A stretch of DNA of 25,343 nucleotides from an uncultured Asticcacaulis sp. (GTDB lineage Bacteria > Pseudomonadota > Alphaproteobacteria > Caulobacterales > Caulobacteraceae), in NCBI GenBank assembly GCA_946480125.1, contig CAMLIY010000014.1, forward strand, positions 1-25,343. The letters run 5' to 3'. Position numbers and translations under genes: made by a program. The notes under the pieces were generated by a model that worked only from the letters and a program-made list of their open reading frames with translations, was not told where the DNA came from and made no database searches. This document shows positions 16,480 through 23,865 of this stretch, piece by piece. Position 1 is the stretch's first letter, and each line of letters opens with the position of its first letter.

Positions 16480-16575
16480 GTAAGGGACATAAGTGATGCA
16501 GGCGAGGACGACGTCCAATTCATCTAAGCGGTCGGCGTCCATCGGAATATCAGCTCCGCTTGTATTGCCGCGACC

Positions 16576-17601
16576 TCAAATGTCCAAGCCCGGCTCCTTC
16601 GGAGGCCCGGGCTCCCTCGATTTCAGCCTCCCTTTTGGAGCCAATTCGCTCAGGGTATCTGCTAAGGCCTTACCAAGCTGCCGATCTGAATTGTCTTCAG
16701 ACTTCGATAGGATTTCAGCGGCCAGAGCGTAGTAGGCCAGCCGATCGCTTTCCAGTTTTTTGGCCCGCTCTGCCCGACTGGCAGATTTGCCGGCCGGCTG
16801 GCCGGGCATGACGTCATCGCCCCGCGCCTTTAGCGCCAGTACCGACCGTTTAGCGCCTCGATCACGGTTCAGCCGCGCCAGGCGGCTCGTGGCGTTGGCC
16901 TCTATGCCGTGCGCACGGAGTTGGCCCGCGAAGTCTTCCCGCCAACGCTGGAGGTCGGCCTTGCGCGGATTGAGGCGGCGGCCTGATCGGCTTTGGGTTT
17001 TCACCGAAAGGTGGACATGGGGATGGGCCGGAGGGTCAGGATCGGGATCTGTCGCCTGGGTGTGATAGGCGAAAACGTATTGATGACCGTCGAATTCCAC
17101 GGCGGCGAAGGCTCGGACCGCCCGCTTCATGCTGACTTCGTCGGTGTGTGCCGGCATGGAGAACACGATATTGAACGTGTCTCGTCGATTGCTGTCGTCC
17201 CCGAGTTCCTCTGCGCCACCGATCCGCCACTCCTCTTTCAGATCCTTCAGCTGGTCCCTGCCAGTCACGACGAGACCGTCCTGGTCTTCGAGATCGATCT
17301 GACCCTTCCGGCTGATATAATCGATATGCCGGCCGATCTGCTTCATGCCCTTGCAGGACGAGGTGATCTTGACCATCACCTCTGGAACCTTGCGGATCGT
17401 TCGTGCCAGGCGGTCGCGCACCATCTGTGCACGTTCCGCCGTCGTTTTGATTTGCCGCGCCTTCCCGGCGCGGGCGCGCAATGCGGGCACCTTTGGCTCG
17501 ATAGACTCCGACTTTTGCCGCATGGATTTGACCTGGGCCTGATATTCCCCCTCTTCCCATTCGACAAGGAAGCCATCGACGTAAGCTCTGGACACGGTCA
17601 T
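16576..17601 (-). CDS. MOBP-type relaxase/mobilization nuclease (VirD2-like)
   Basis: The 341-residue protein carries the three-histidine metal-binding motif HPHVH at residues 193-197, in the typical setting HxHxxxK. A conserved IGRHIDYISRKGQIDLEDQDG segment near residue 110 matches the VirD2-like relaxase domain of plasmid mobilization nucleases. The relaxase nicks oriT, stays attached to the 5' end and leads the strand into the recipient. The C-terminal region is basic and may help bind DNA. The ATG at 17599-17601 overlaps the MobC stop as ATGA; a GTG at 17610 is less likely. No T4SS genes are in the window, so transfer would need a helper system or genes outside. Confidence 0.9.
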   Translation of the reverse strand: MTVSRAYVDGFLVEWEEGEYQAQVKSMRQKSESIEPKVPALRARAGKARQIKTTAERAQMVRDRLARTIRKVPEVMVKITSSCKGMKQIGRHIDYISRKGQIDLEDQDGLVVTGRDQLKDLKEEWRIGGAEELGDDSNRRDTFNIVFSMPAHTDEVSMKRAVRAFAAVEFDGHQYVFAYHTQATDPDPDPPAHPHVHLSVKTQSRSGRRLNPRKADLQRWREDFAGQLRAHGIEANATSRLARLNRDRGAKRSVLALKARGDDVMPGQPAGKSASRAERAKKLESDRLAYYALAAEILSKSEDNSDRQLGKALADTLSELAPKGRLKSREPGPPKEPGLDI

Positions 17602-18149
17602 CGGCGCCACCGGCGGCTATTGGCGGTGAGGACGGCGGAAACGGCCTCGGTGTGCGTCTTGATCAATTCGGCCAGATATTCGATCTGAGCCAGCGTGAGT
17701 TCGTCGCTATCAAGGCGCTGGTTCATGTTCCGGGCGATCTGATTGATGTTGCGCCCCAGCGCGAGCAGGACCTGGCTGGATCTGGCCAGTGCCTTGACCT
17801 CCACCTCACCGAACTGTTGCTCGCCGACCAGATGCAGGCGCACCAGCCCGGTCAGCCAGCGCGGCAGGCTCATTCCTTCGCGGGTCGCCACTTCGGTCAG
17901 TGCGATGTGCTCGGCAGGGGTAAGGCGGATCTCCAGCCGCTTGCGCGCGCCGGCGCCAGCCTCGTCCGGCGAATGCGACAGGACCTCGGCCAAGTCCTTC
18001 CCGTCCAGAAGAACACGGACGACGCGTCGGGCTCCTTCGCTGGGGGTTAAACCACGCTGCTGGCACCAGGCGTTCCAAGGCAGCCGCATATCCTTCAAAT
18101 CGACATGGAGAAGAGAAGCTCGTCCCCGGACAGGCTTTTCCGAGGCCAT
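17598..18149 (-). CDS. mobC: MobC-like relaxosome accessory protein
   Basis: This 183-residue protein contains LLALGRNINQIARNMN, the diagnostic MobC motif, at about residues 129-144. An earlier RLTPAEHIALTEVATREGMSLPRWL segment looks like a ribbon-helix-helix-type DNA-binding part. MobC proteins help open the DNA at oriT and assist the relaxase. The gene starts at 18149, immediately downstream of the nic-like site, and couples translationally to the relaxase by ATGA. The ribosome site (GGGA) is weak. The N-terminal 60 residues are not conserved in families I know. Confidence 0.87.
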   Translation of the reverse strand: MASEKPVRGRASLLHVDLKDMRLPWNAWCQQRGLTPSEGARRVVRVLLDGKDLAEVLSHSPDEAGAGARKRLEIRLTPAEHIALTEVATREGMSLPRWLTGLVRLHLVGEQQFGEVEVKALARSSQVLLALGRNINQIARNMNQRLDSDELTLAQIEYLAELIKTHTEAVSAVLTANSRRWRR

Positions 18150-18260
18150 TCAAATCGTCCCACAACAAGCGTGTGTGACAAATTCGGCGTTCAGCCTATC
18201 CTGCCAACCTAAACAGGAATCGAATATCGTTCTCATAAGAACACCTTTGAGAAATCAGAT
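18150..18260. other. Predicted oriT with nic-like site
   Basis: TATCCTGC at 18197-18204, within CCTATCCTGCC, matches the RP4/Ti-type nick consensus YATCCTGY; cleavage would be between 18203 and 18204 on the plus strand. A short inverted repeat CCTG/CAGG straddles the site (18200-18216), and GTTCT-CATA-AGAAC lies at 18229-18242. The position directly upstream of mobC and the relaxase is typical for MOBP plasmids. The exact borders of oriT are not visible. Confidence 0.7.
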
Positions 18261-18272
18261 GATGGGACAAGA

Positions 18273-18306
18273 AGGGGGCTTTGCCGCCCCCTCTGGGCAA
18301 AAGCCC
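18273..18306. terminator. Paired stem-loops between parB and oriT
   Basis: AGGGGGC/GCCCCCT form a perfect 7-bp stem around TTTGCC (18273-18292). GGGC-AAAA-GCCC forms a second hairpin at 18295-18306. They lie 50-85 bases downstream of the parB stop in the direction of transcription and may end the parAB transcript. They lack a strong T-run and might instead belong to oriT. Confidence 0.5.
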
Positions 18307-18356
18307 ATTCACCCCTGCAAGGACGACAAAGAGCGCGGCTCACGCCGCCGCGCACA

Positions 18357-19343
18357 TCACATGTGCGATTTAGGCTCGGCGAGGTGAGAGGCTGTCGGGT
18401 CGCTTGCTGGGGTCAAGCCACGATTAATCGGTTCGTACCGACGGGCATCGTCGATGCGCAACAAGGATACCTCGCGACTGGCGACTTCCACGATTTCGGC
18501 CGTATCATCCCACTTGATCAAAATGTGGTCGAGCTCGGATGCGCGGCGATTCAGAACCGCTATGCCAAAGCGATCCCCGACCTGAACAACGATGACGGGC
18601 CGCTTGATTTCAGTCGGGTCAGCGGCGGGGGTATCCTTTGCAAGCTTAGCGCGCCGGGTAGTCTGGACCTCGGCGGAAGACCTACCGTCCGCCGTCAACC
18701 GGAGCTTCAATGCCTCCACGGACCGGCGCGACACATCTGTGTCTTCCGCAAGCCACGCCCTGGTCTCTTCTGGGAACTGGCTGTAAACGGATCTCAATTC
18801 GAAAATGGTTTCCGGAGATGTGCTGCGACCACTGCGGTAAACGGCCTCCACCTCGGCGGGCGCATCGATCAGCGCCATATGCTTTGGTATCTGTGTGCGA
18901 TGGATGCCGAGCCGACGGGCAATTTCGCCATGTTTCATACCCGCCGAAATCTTTTCCGCCATGAAGATGGCGAGTTCCATAGGCGTCAGGTCAGCACGTT
19001 GTAGATTTTCGATGACCTGCTCGAAATCACTTGGTGCATCATCAAGCCATGCGGGGATATGGGTGAGCCCGGCGGCGATGGCGGCGCGTCTCCGGCGCGC
19101 GCCGAACTTGACCATATAATGCCCATTCATTACCGGGTGCGGGCGAACTGAAATCGGGACCTTTACGCCGACCTCGGCGACGACCGCAGCCAACTCGACG
19201 ATACCATCGAACGTTTTGCGCGGCTGGTTCGGATCTTCATGGACCAGTTCGAGGTCTAGGAGCATCGGTCTGCCGGCGGCCGCGTGGCCTCCGAACTCCG
19301 GTAGGTTGTCCAATGCGCTGAGATCGAGAGGTGTCACGCTCAT
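18357..19343 (-). CDS. parB: ParB-family partition protein
   Basis: The 328-residue protein has the ParB N-terminal CTP-binding/Srx-like domain (VHEDPNQPRKTFD, then FGARRRRAA at residues 80-88, the box II-like arginine cluster), ENLQRADLTPMELA next, and a helix-turn-helix near residues 135-160 (HGEIARRLGIHRTQIPKHMALI). The C-terminal 60 residues form a separate domain likely used for dimerisation. ParB spreads from parS and works with ParA in segregation. It follows parA with an ATGA overlap. A parS site was not identified with confidence; the palindrome at 20218-20237 is one candidate. Confidence 0.93.
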   Translation of the reverse strand: MSVTPLDLSALDNLPEFGGHAAAGRPMLLDLELVHEDPNQPRKTFDGIVELAAVVAEVGVKVPISVRPHPVMNGHYMVKFGARRRRAAIAAGLTHIPAWLDDAPSDFEQVIENLQRADLTPMELAIFMAEKISAGMKHGEIARRLGIHRTQIPKHMALIDAPAEVEAVYRSGRSTSPETIFELRSVYSQFPEETRAWLAEDTDVSRRSVEALKLRLTADGRSSAEVQTTRRAKLAKDTPAADPTEIKRPVIVVQVGDRFGIAVLNRRASELDHILIKWDDTAEIVEVASREVSLLRIDDARRYEPINRGLTPASDPTASHLAEPKSHM

Positions 19344-20161
19344 GCCGATGCCTCCGTAACGATAGGTAGGGCCATCCGAGCCAAGATCATGTCAAAGACC
19401 GGCTTCAGCTCTCGCCAAGTATCGCGAGCACTGGTCTTTGCAAGTTGGGGAAGAAAGACGCCCGCGGCTTGCGCCTCAGCGATGGCGCTGCGCTTCTGAA
19501 TATAGCCGAAGGTCCTCCCGCCCTCCCCCTCCATCGACAAAAGTTTGTCGCGATATCTTGTGGCCAATGTTTGCAGGTTCGCCCTCTGGAAGGGTGTGGC
19601 TTCGACCATGTTGGGAAGGATCCCGAGGAATGTGAGTTTTGTGTTCAGGGTCGCACAGATCCGCGTAAGACCATATCGAGGGTGCCCGAAAAGCGCCACG
19701 ATGCCTTCCAGCGCTTCCTGGTTCAGTTGTAACGGAGCTAATACAAAGTTGGCACTGATGAGAGCGGCCGCATAGCGAATGTCGGGATTTGGATTAGTGT
19801 CGATGATGCAGACGTCGAAGGCGGAACCCCAAGCCTGGAGGGTCGAACGCAGACGACTGGCAAAGCCGTTATGCCGTTCGGGCTGACGCTCGAGCGCGGA
19901 CAGCCGATCATCGCCAGGCACAAGTACAAAGGACGACGACGCTATATCCGGTTCCACCGGCGCCTCGAAAAGCTCAGTTGCTGAAAAAGATGCGACTAAA
20001 GCCGCACCGTTTTTACGTAACGGCTGAGAGGTGTTTTGCTGGTGGTCGAGATCGATGACCAAGACTGAATAGCCCTGTCGGTGGAGATATAAGGCCAACT
20101 GCGTGGCGATGGCGCTTTTGCCGACACCGCCTTTTTGGTTGGCCAGAACGACTGTCTTCAT
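19340..20161 (-). CDS. parA: ParA-family partition ATPase
   Basis: The protein of about 273 residues begins MKTVVLANQKGGVGKSAIATQLALYL, with the deviant Walker A KGGVGKS at residues 10-16, followed by VLVIDLDHQQNTS (Walker A') and VCIIDTNPN (Walker B). These mark ParA/Soj ATPases that position plasmids on the nucleoid. I chose the ATG at 20161 because family proteins begin directly with this strand and AAGGCG precedes it; the upstream extension to 20209 is unlike the family. It has no long N-terminal helix-turn-helix, so autoregulation, if present, may use ParB. It lies upstream of parB with an ATGA overlap. Confidence 0.95.
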   Translation of the reverse strand: MKTVVLANQKGGVGKSAIATQLALYLHRQGYSVLVIDLDHQQNTSQPLRKNGAALVASFSATELFEAPVEPDIASSSFVLVPGDDRLSALERQPERHNGFASRLRSTLQAWGSAFDVCIIDTNPNPDIRYAAALISANFVLAPLQLNQEALEGIVALFGHPRYGLTRICATLNTKLTFLGILPNMVEATPFQRANLQTLATRYRDKLLSMEGEGGRTFGYIQKRSAIAEAQAAGVFLPQLAKTSARDTWRELKPVFDMILARMALPIVTEASA

Positions 20162-20217
20162 TTGGCGCCTTTCCAATAGAAATAGTCGCCAATCGTACCA
20201 CCTAGACAAAAATGAGT

Positions 20218-20237
20218 CGCGTTTTATATATAACGCG
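20218..20237. promoter_or_regulatory. AT-centred palindrome upstream of parA
   Basis: CGCGTTTTATATATAACGCG contains perfect CGCGTT/AACGCG arms around an AT-rich centre. On the minus strand a TTGACA hexamer sits directly upstream of it. The palindrome overlaps the stop codon of the 74-aa gene and is 57 bases before the parA start. It may be the parA operator or parS, and the promoter elements would lie over the end of the upstream gene. Confidence 0.5.
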
Positions 20238-20448
20238 ATGTCAATTTTAAGACTTTAGAACTTCCGTCGCACTTCCCGTTAGTGAACGGATCAAATTCAT
20301 GGATGACGGCACCCGTGTCGCCGTCATATTCGACGCTCGGAACGATGCCGAATTGTCCGTTTTCGGCTTGGAACACAGTCACGGTGACCATAAGCGTCAG
20401 CGCGAGGTTCCAACCAGAGGCATAGGCAGTTTTGAGCGTGTTCGACAT
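20224..20448 (-). CDS. Small hypothetical protein, 74 aa
   Basis: MSNTLKTAYASGWNLALTLMVTVTVFQ is followed by GQFGIVPSVEYDGDTGAVIHEFDPF. The first part has a moderately hydrophobic stretch (WNLALTLMVTVTV), too short and too weak to call a membrane segment firmly. An AGGAG seven bases before the ATG at 20448 is a strong ribosome site and argues for a real gene. The family is not known to me, and the arrangement ssb, small gene, parA, parB may form a maintenance cluster. Its stop lies inside the palindrome upstream of parA. Confidence 0.7.
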   Translation of the reverse strand: MSNTLKTAYASGWNLALTLMVTVTVFQAENGQFGIVPSVEYDGDTGAVIHEFDPFTNGKCDGSSKVLKLTSRYI

Positions 20449-20917
20449 GTGAAACTCCTGTTTGGGAGCGGGACCATCCCGCTTAACAGGCGTCCGTCTT
20501 GACGGCAGGAGGACGACATCACCGGCAGCGAAGCGCCGGCGGCATCCGCAGGATAGCCGACCCCTCGCGGGTTGATGTCGAGGCCGAAGGTCGTCTAACG
20601 GTCAACGCATGTTTGCGGGATGGTCTTTCAACTTCGGGGCGTCAAGATGGGGCTCGCTTTACCGTCAACGCAGAACGAAGGTGGCAGTCACAAACGTGTC
20701 GGGACAGCCTTCATGTATTCCGAAGAATCTGATCGCGCCCTCTTTCCGATAAAGGAACGGGTCGGACCTGTGAGAACTGGGCTTTATGAGGTCGCGTAAC
20801 CCCTAAGCCAAGCGCAACGTCGAGGTGTCCGAAGAGAAAGACTTTGCGCAAAGCTGGTCGCACGAATGAAGTCCAGAGCCCTTCTGCCGATAAAGGAACG
20901 GCCAAACACATGGAAAA
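20449..20917. other. Noncoding repeat-bearing interval upstream of the 74-aa gene
   Basis: About 470 bases have no convincing gene. CCGATAAAGGAACGG is present twice, at 20746-20760 and 20887-20901, with wider similarity just upstream. GTCAACGC occurs at 20601-20608 and 20664-20671, with a further CGTCAAG at 20640-20646, giving TTGACG/TTGACC hexamers on the minus strand. CCGTCTTGACGG (20491-20502) is a palindrome. Promoter, iteron or partition-site functions are possible; none is proven. Confidence 0.45.
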
Positions 20918-20943
20918 GGCCCTCCGGCGGATGCCGGAGGGCC
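20918..20943 (-). terminator. Intrinsic terminator of ssb
   Basis: A perfect 11-bp stem GGCCCTCCGGC/GCCGGAGGGCC with a GGAT loop is followed on the minus strand by TTTT (20914-20917). It begins 15 bases after the ssb stop. The 20881-20917 part continues with the repeated 15-mer noted upstream. Confidence 0.85.
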
Positions 20944-20957
20944 GGAGGCCTCGATCA

Positions 20958-21380
20958 TCAGAACGGGATTTCGTCGTCCAGGTCATATTGAGGTTCTTGC
21001 GTGCGGCTTTGGGTCTTGCCCTTCGCCTTAGTCTTGCCCGGAGCCTGTTCTTCGCGGGTAACCTGGCTGAGCAGAGAGGTGCTGCCGGTCAGTTCGGCAT
21101 TATTGTACTTCACCCCGTCACGTTCCGACTGGCTGTAGCTCAGCCGGCCGGAAAACTGGACGAGGTCACCCTTGCCGTAGTGCTGCTCGATATAGTCGAC
21201 GCGCTTGTCGCCCCAGATGGTGACGCGGTGCCAGGCCGTACGCTTGACCCAGTTGCCGTTGCGGTCCTTGTAACCATCATCCGTGGCGATGGACAGGTTG
21301 GCGACACGGGCGCCATCGTTGAGGGTGCGGCAGGTCGGCTTGTCACCCAAGCGGCCGATGAGGTTGACGACATTGTTCAT
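20958..21380 (-). CDS. ssb: Single-stranded DNA-binding protein
   Basis: The 140-residue protein has the OB-fold order of bacterial SSB: MNNVVNLIGRLGDKP, ANLSIATDD, then WHRVTIWG and GDLVQFSGRLSYSQ. A short basic-polar linker (GKTKAKGKTQ) leads to the acidic tip DDEIPF at the C-terminus, which recruits DNA-processing enzymes. It is shorter than chromosomal SSB (often 160-180 residues), as plasmid copies commonly are. The ATG at 21380 has GGAG at ideal spacing; an upstream ATG at 21392 would add METK. It is followed by a strong terminator and preceded by a structured leader region. Confidence 0.93.
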   Translation of the reverse strand: MNNVVNLIGRLGDKPTCRTLNDGARVANLSIATDDGYKDRNGNWVKRTAWHRVTIWGDKRVDYIEQHYGKGDLVQFSGRLSYSQSERDGVKYNNAELTGSTSLLSQVTREEQAPGKTKAKGKTQSRTQEPQYDLDDEIPF

Positions 21381-21473
21381 TTTAGTCTCCATGATGTTTA
21401 CCCTCGGGGCCCATCCCCATCGGGCCGCGGCCTAACCGCGATCATGCGACGTGCTTGGCCGGCTAAAGCGGCG

Positions 21474-21526
21474 CGCCACACCCGAAGGGTCGAAACGTAG
21501 TGGAGAAGGGCAACGCCCTTGTGGCG
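21474..21526 (-). promoter_or_regulatory. Structured region upstream of ssb
   Basis: CGCCACA (21474-21480) and TGTGGCG (21520-21526) are perfect inverted arms. Between them lie an ACCC-GAA-GGGT hairpin and AAGGGC-AAC-GCCCTT (21506-21520). The arms of the inner and outer stems share a base, so not all can form together. This lies about 95 bases before the ssb start and could be a leader structure. The remainder of 21381-21687 is without a recognised gene. Confidence 0.35.
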
Positions 21527-21687
21527 GGACGCAGGCTGGCCTACGTCTGCATTATTGATCGAGGTTTGTGCCGCCCCCCGCTTCGGGGTCGGGCTCGAAG
21601 AAACACGTTGGATACTGAACGGCGTAGACATCCTAACGCCCCATGACACGCGTCTACCGCCCCTCTAGGTCGCAAGGTCAACCAGAG

Positions 21688-22629
21688 TCACCGCTCTGGA
21701 TCATTACGGACGGCGCTTCGGCCTGCGTCGCGTTCGCGGGGCTCAACCACCAGTCCGCCGGCGTCGAGTGTCGTCTGAATCCGGGCCCGCACTCCGGTGA
21801 GAAACCGGCTCTGTATTTCGGCGTTCTGAGGTAGAGCATCTCGTGCATGCGCGGTGGCTGCATCCAATTGACGATAGACTGGTTCGAGCTCCGGAAACTT
21901 GTGTGTCGCTTCGCATGGGTCCAGGCGTTCGAACGCGACGGCCCGCTTAGGCTGGATGAAGGCTTTGCCGGCGGAGAGCAACAGTTCGGGCAGGTCGCGA
22001 TTGCCTTCAAGCTGGTCAAGCGTAAACAGGAGATCCCGCCTCGTGTCGCTGTGACGGACTCTATCTAGCGCCTGCCGGTTCACACTGATATCCCGAGCAA
22101 CATATAGAATATCACGACCGGCCGGGCTCTGACCAAATGTCTCCCACCGCAGATCATAGCCAGCTGCATCGGCCAGTTGCCGGGTGAATTCCCGAAGTGT
22201 GCGGCTATTTCCATCAGCGAAGGGATGGATGAAGTCGAGGCGGGCGTAGAGATTTGCTATCCCGCGCGTAAATTCTAGGGTGTCCATCATGCGAAAGCGG
22301 GTGGGTTGAACACCTGACAATATGCTGTCGAGAGTATTGACGGCTCCAGCATCCATTGCGGAGTAGCTAACATATGTGGAGAGTGACACCGTATCCAGCC
22401 GTCGATCCTTTACCCAATCCCGACCTTGAGGTGCGGGCGGTCGGAAGGATCCGGGGGTCACATCGTTGTATCCCAGGCCGGGCATATCTTGGAAGATCCG
22501 GCGATTAATTTCCCGGAGATGATCGACATCAAAGTCACCAGTGACAGGACGCAGGCGGAGTTCGGTTAGCCTGCGGGCGGTGTAGAAAGCTTCTACCGAC
22601 GCACGATCTTGGCCTGGATCAAACGCCAT
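21688..22629 (-). CDS. Fic-domain AMPylating toxin (VbhT-like)
   Basis: The Fic catalytic motif HPFADGNSRTLR is at residues 135-146, with His135 as the predicted general base, matching HPFxxGNxR. Fic enzymes usually transfer AMP to target proteins such as topoisomerase subunits. The 313-residue protein has an N-terminal YTARRLTELRL segment and a long C-terminal helical part (VAFERLDPCEATHKFPELEPVY in outline) seen in VbhT/FicT-like toxins. The start ATG at 22629 overlaps the VbhA-like antitoxin stop by 11 bases. No inhibitory helix is visible within the protein itself, as in class I Fic systems, where the partner supplies it. Confidence 0.9.
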   Translation of the reverse strand: MAFDPGQDRASVEAFYTARRLTELRLRPVTGDFDVDHLREINRRIFQDMPGLGYNDVTPGSFRPPAPQGRDWVKDRRLDTVSLSTYVSYSAMDAGAVNTLDSILSGVQPTRFRMMDTLEFTRGIANLYARLDFIHPFADGNSRTLREFTRQLADAAGYDLRWETFGQSPAGRDILYVARDISVNRQALDRVRHSDTRRDLLFTLDQLEGNRDLPELLLSAGKAFIQPKRAVAFERLDPCEATHKFPELEPVYRQLDAATAHARDALPQNAEIQSRFLTGVRARIQTTLDAGGLVVEPRERDAGRSAVRNDPER

Positions 22630-22816
22630 GGATATCGTCGTACGAGGCGTTCAGATATTCGTCTAGGTCGATCTCACCCTCGATGAAGCGTTGGGCATGC
22701 GCTCTGGCCGCTTCGGTCTGTTCCAAGCCTTCGAGGGCAACTGAGGCACGAGCATATTCGACGGCCTGCTGACGCGCGCTGCGTTCTTCTTCGCTTATTT
22801 TCGATATGTTCGCCAT
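22619..22816 (-). CDS. VbhA-like antitoxin of the Fic toxin
   Basis: The 65-residue protein contains SVALEG at residues 25-30, matching the (S/T)xxxE(G/N) inhibitory helix that pushes a Glu into the Fic ATP site. The following LEQTEAARAHAQRFIEGEIDLDEYL agrees with the VbhA family. The ATG at 22816 has GGAG six bases upstream; an upstream TTG start at 22828 would place the ribosome site inside the coding region. It is antitoxin-first and overlaps fic by 11 bases. A promoter and 12-bp dyad directly upstream suggest autoregulation. Confidence 0.92.
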   Translation of the reverse strand: MANISKISEEERSARQQAVEYARASVALEGLEQTEAARAHAQRFIEGEIDLDEYLNASYDDIHGV

Positions 22817-22836
22817 TGGACGCTCCAAACGTCAAG

Positions 22837-22877
22837 AGTATAGGCGCTTTGCGCTGTGGTGACAACGCAAAGCGCCT
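22837..22877 (-). promoter_or_regulatory. Promoter and perfect dyad operator of the VbhA-Fic operon
   Basis: AGGCGCTTTGCG (22842-22853) and CGCAAAGCGCCT (22866-22877) are perfect 12-bp inverted arms with a 12-bp centre. On the minus strand TTGTCA (22860-22865), a 17-bp spacer and TATACT (22837-22842) form a good promoter, with its spacer over one arm. Transcription would begin about 15 bases before the antitoxin start. The dyad also lies nine bases downstream of the DUF2493 stop, so it may double as that gene's terminator. Confidence 0.7.
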
Positions 22878-22886
22878 CTGGACCGG

Positions 22887-23810
22887 TTAGGATTCACCGA
22901 TCCGCAGGACGCGGATTCCTTTGCCGCGAGCCTTATCGGCCAGGTTTTCCTGGATGCCCGTGCCACCGGCCATAACGATGACACCGATCGGCAGGACATT
23001 CAGCATTTGGTCATTGCGTTTGAAGGGCGCAGCCTTGCCGTGCTTGGACCAGTCGGGCTTGAAGGCGATTTGTGGAACCTTGCGTTGATCGGCCCACTTC
23101 GCCGCGATCAGCTCGGCCCCACGGTCGGCGCCGCCATGAACGAGGACCATGTCCGGATGTTGCAGGTGGGCCTTATCGAGCTTGTCCCAGATCAGGCGAT
23201 GAGCCGCGCATTCCAGAGGGCCGGTAAAAACGATCTTCGGGCCCGCCGGAACCATGACTTCCGTCGTTGCCTTATGCTTCGCGGAGAGGAAGTCACGGCT
23301 ATCAATCACGGCCGAGGTCAGGGCCTTATGGTTGACCTGGGAACCATATTTCGGACGCCATGGCGTGCGCATGTAGGATTGGTACAGCTCACAGGCGTGA
23401 TCGCGCATGGCCTCCAGTGTATCCCGTCGCGCGATGATCGCCTTGCCGGCGACTATGAGACGCTCAAGCTCGACCGATCTCACCTCAGAGCCGTCCTGTT
23501 CACTCTGGCCGCGACGCTGAGCGACCTCGTTGTCGTCCAGATCGCGGTTCAACCGATCAGCCGCACGATGAAACAGGTTGACGGCGCCCCAGAGCAAGTC
23601 TTCGAGGTCTGGCTCCATTGCCGTGTCGTCGAGAGTGCCGATCAGGGCGTCCATGATCTCGAGAACAGCGCCTTGGACCTGAATGTCTTCGGGATGCGGC
23701 CTTGGATCTGGCTCATCGAAAGACGGGCGATAGCCGTAAAGCTCCAGCTCGGTTAGGTGGTGATCGGTCGCTGTGGCTTGGTGGACCGGTTCGAATTCAG
23801 GGTCGTTCAT
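22887..23810 (-). CDS. DUF2493/SLOG-fold (cpYpsA-like) protein
   Basis: The C-terminal 120 residues match the Rossmann-like SLOG fold: KIVFTGPLECAAHRLIW, VLVHGGADRGAELIAAKWADQRKVP, FKPDWSKHGKAAPFKRNDQML and VIVMAGGTGIQENLADKARGKG. The GG...RG and GGTG loops are expected to bind a nucleotide or a nucleotide-derived ligand. The N-terminal 190 residues are helical and without a recognised domain. The ATG at 23808-23810 has GGAG seven bases before it; the frame extends upstream to 23885 but would read through the structured element. It lies downstream of the Toprim gene with the element between. The biological role on plasmids is not established. Confidence 0.85.
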   Translation of the reverse strand: MNDPEFEPVHQATATDHHLTELELYGYRPSFDEPDPRPHPEDIQVQGAVLEIMDALIGTLDDTAMEPDLEDLLWGAVNLFHRAADRLNRDLDDNEVAQRRGQSEQDGSEVRSVELERLIVAGKAIIARRDTLEAMRDHACELYQSYMRTPWRPKYGSQVNHKALTSAVIDSRDFLSAKHKATTEVMVPAGPKIVFTGPLECAAHRLIWDKLDKAHLQHPDMVLVHGGADRGAELIAAKWADQRKVPQIAFKPDWSKHGKAAPFKRNDQMLNVLPIGVIVMAGGTGIQENLADKARGKGIRVLRIGES

Positions 23811-23865
23811 GGGTAACTCCATCGCTCTGACCGCGCCCGCGCGGCCTTCATGGCGACGAAAAACG

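Noticed and set aside
16586..16617. Possible terminator stem AGCCCGG/CCGGGCT near the relaxase end
   Set aside because: It lies within the relaxase coding sequence, encodes the Pro/Gly/Glu-rich tail, has a bulge and has no T-run.
20844..21500. 218-aa forward frame across ssb
   Set aside because: It runs through the ssb terminator and the opposite strand of a certain gene.
23007..23756. 249-aa forward frame opposite DUF2493
   Set aside because: Antisense to a recognised domain and without translation signals.
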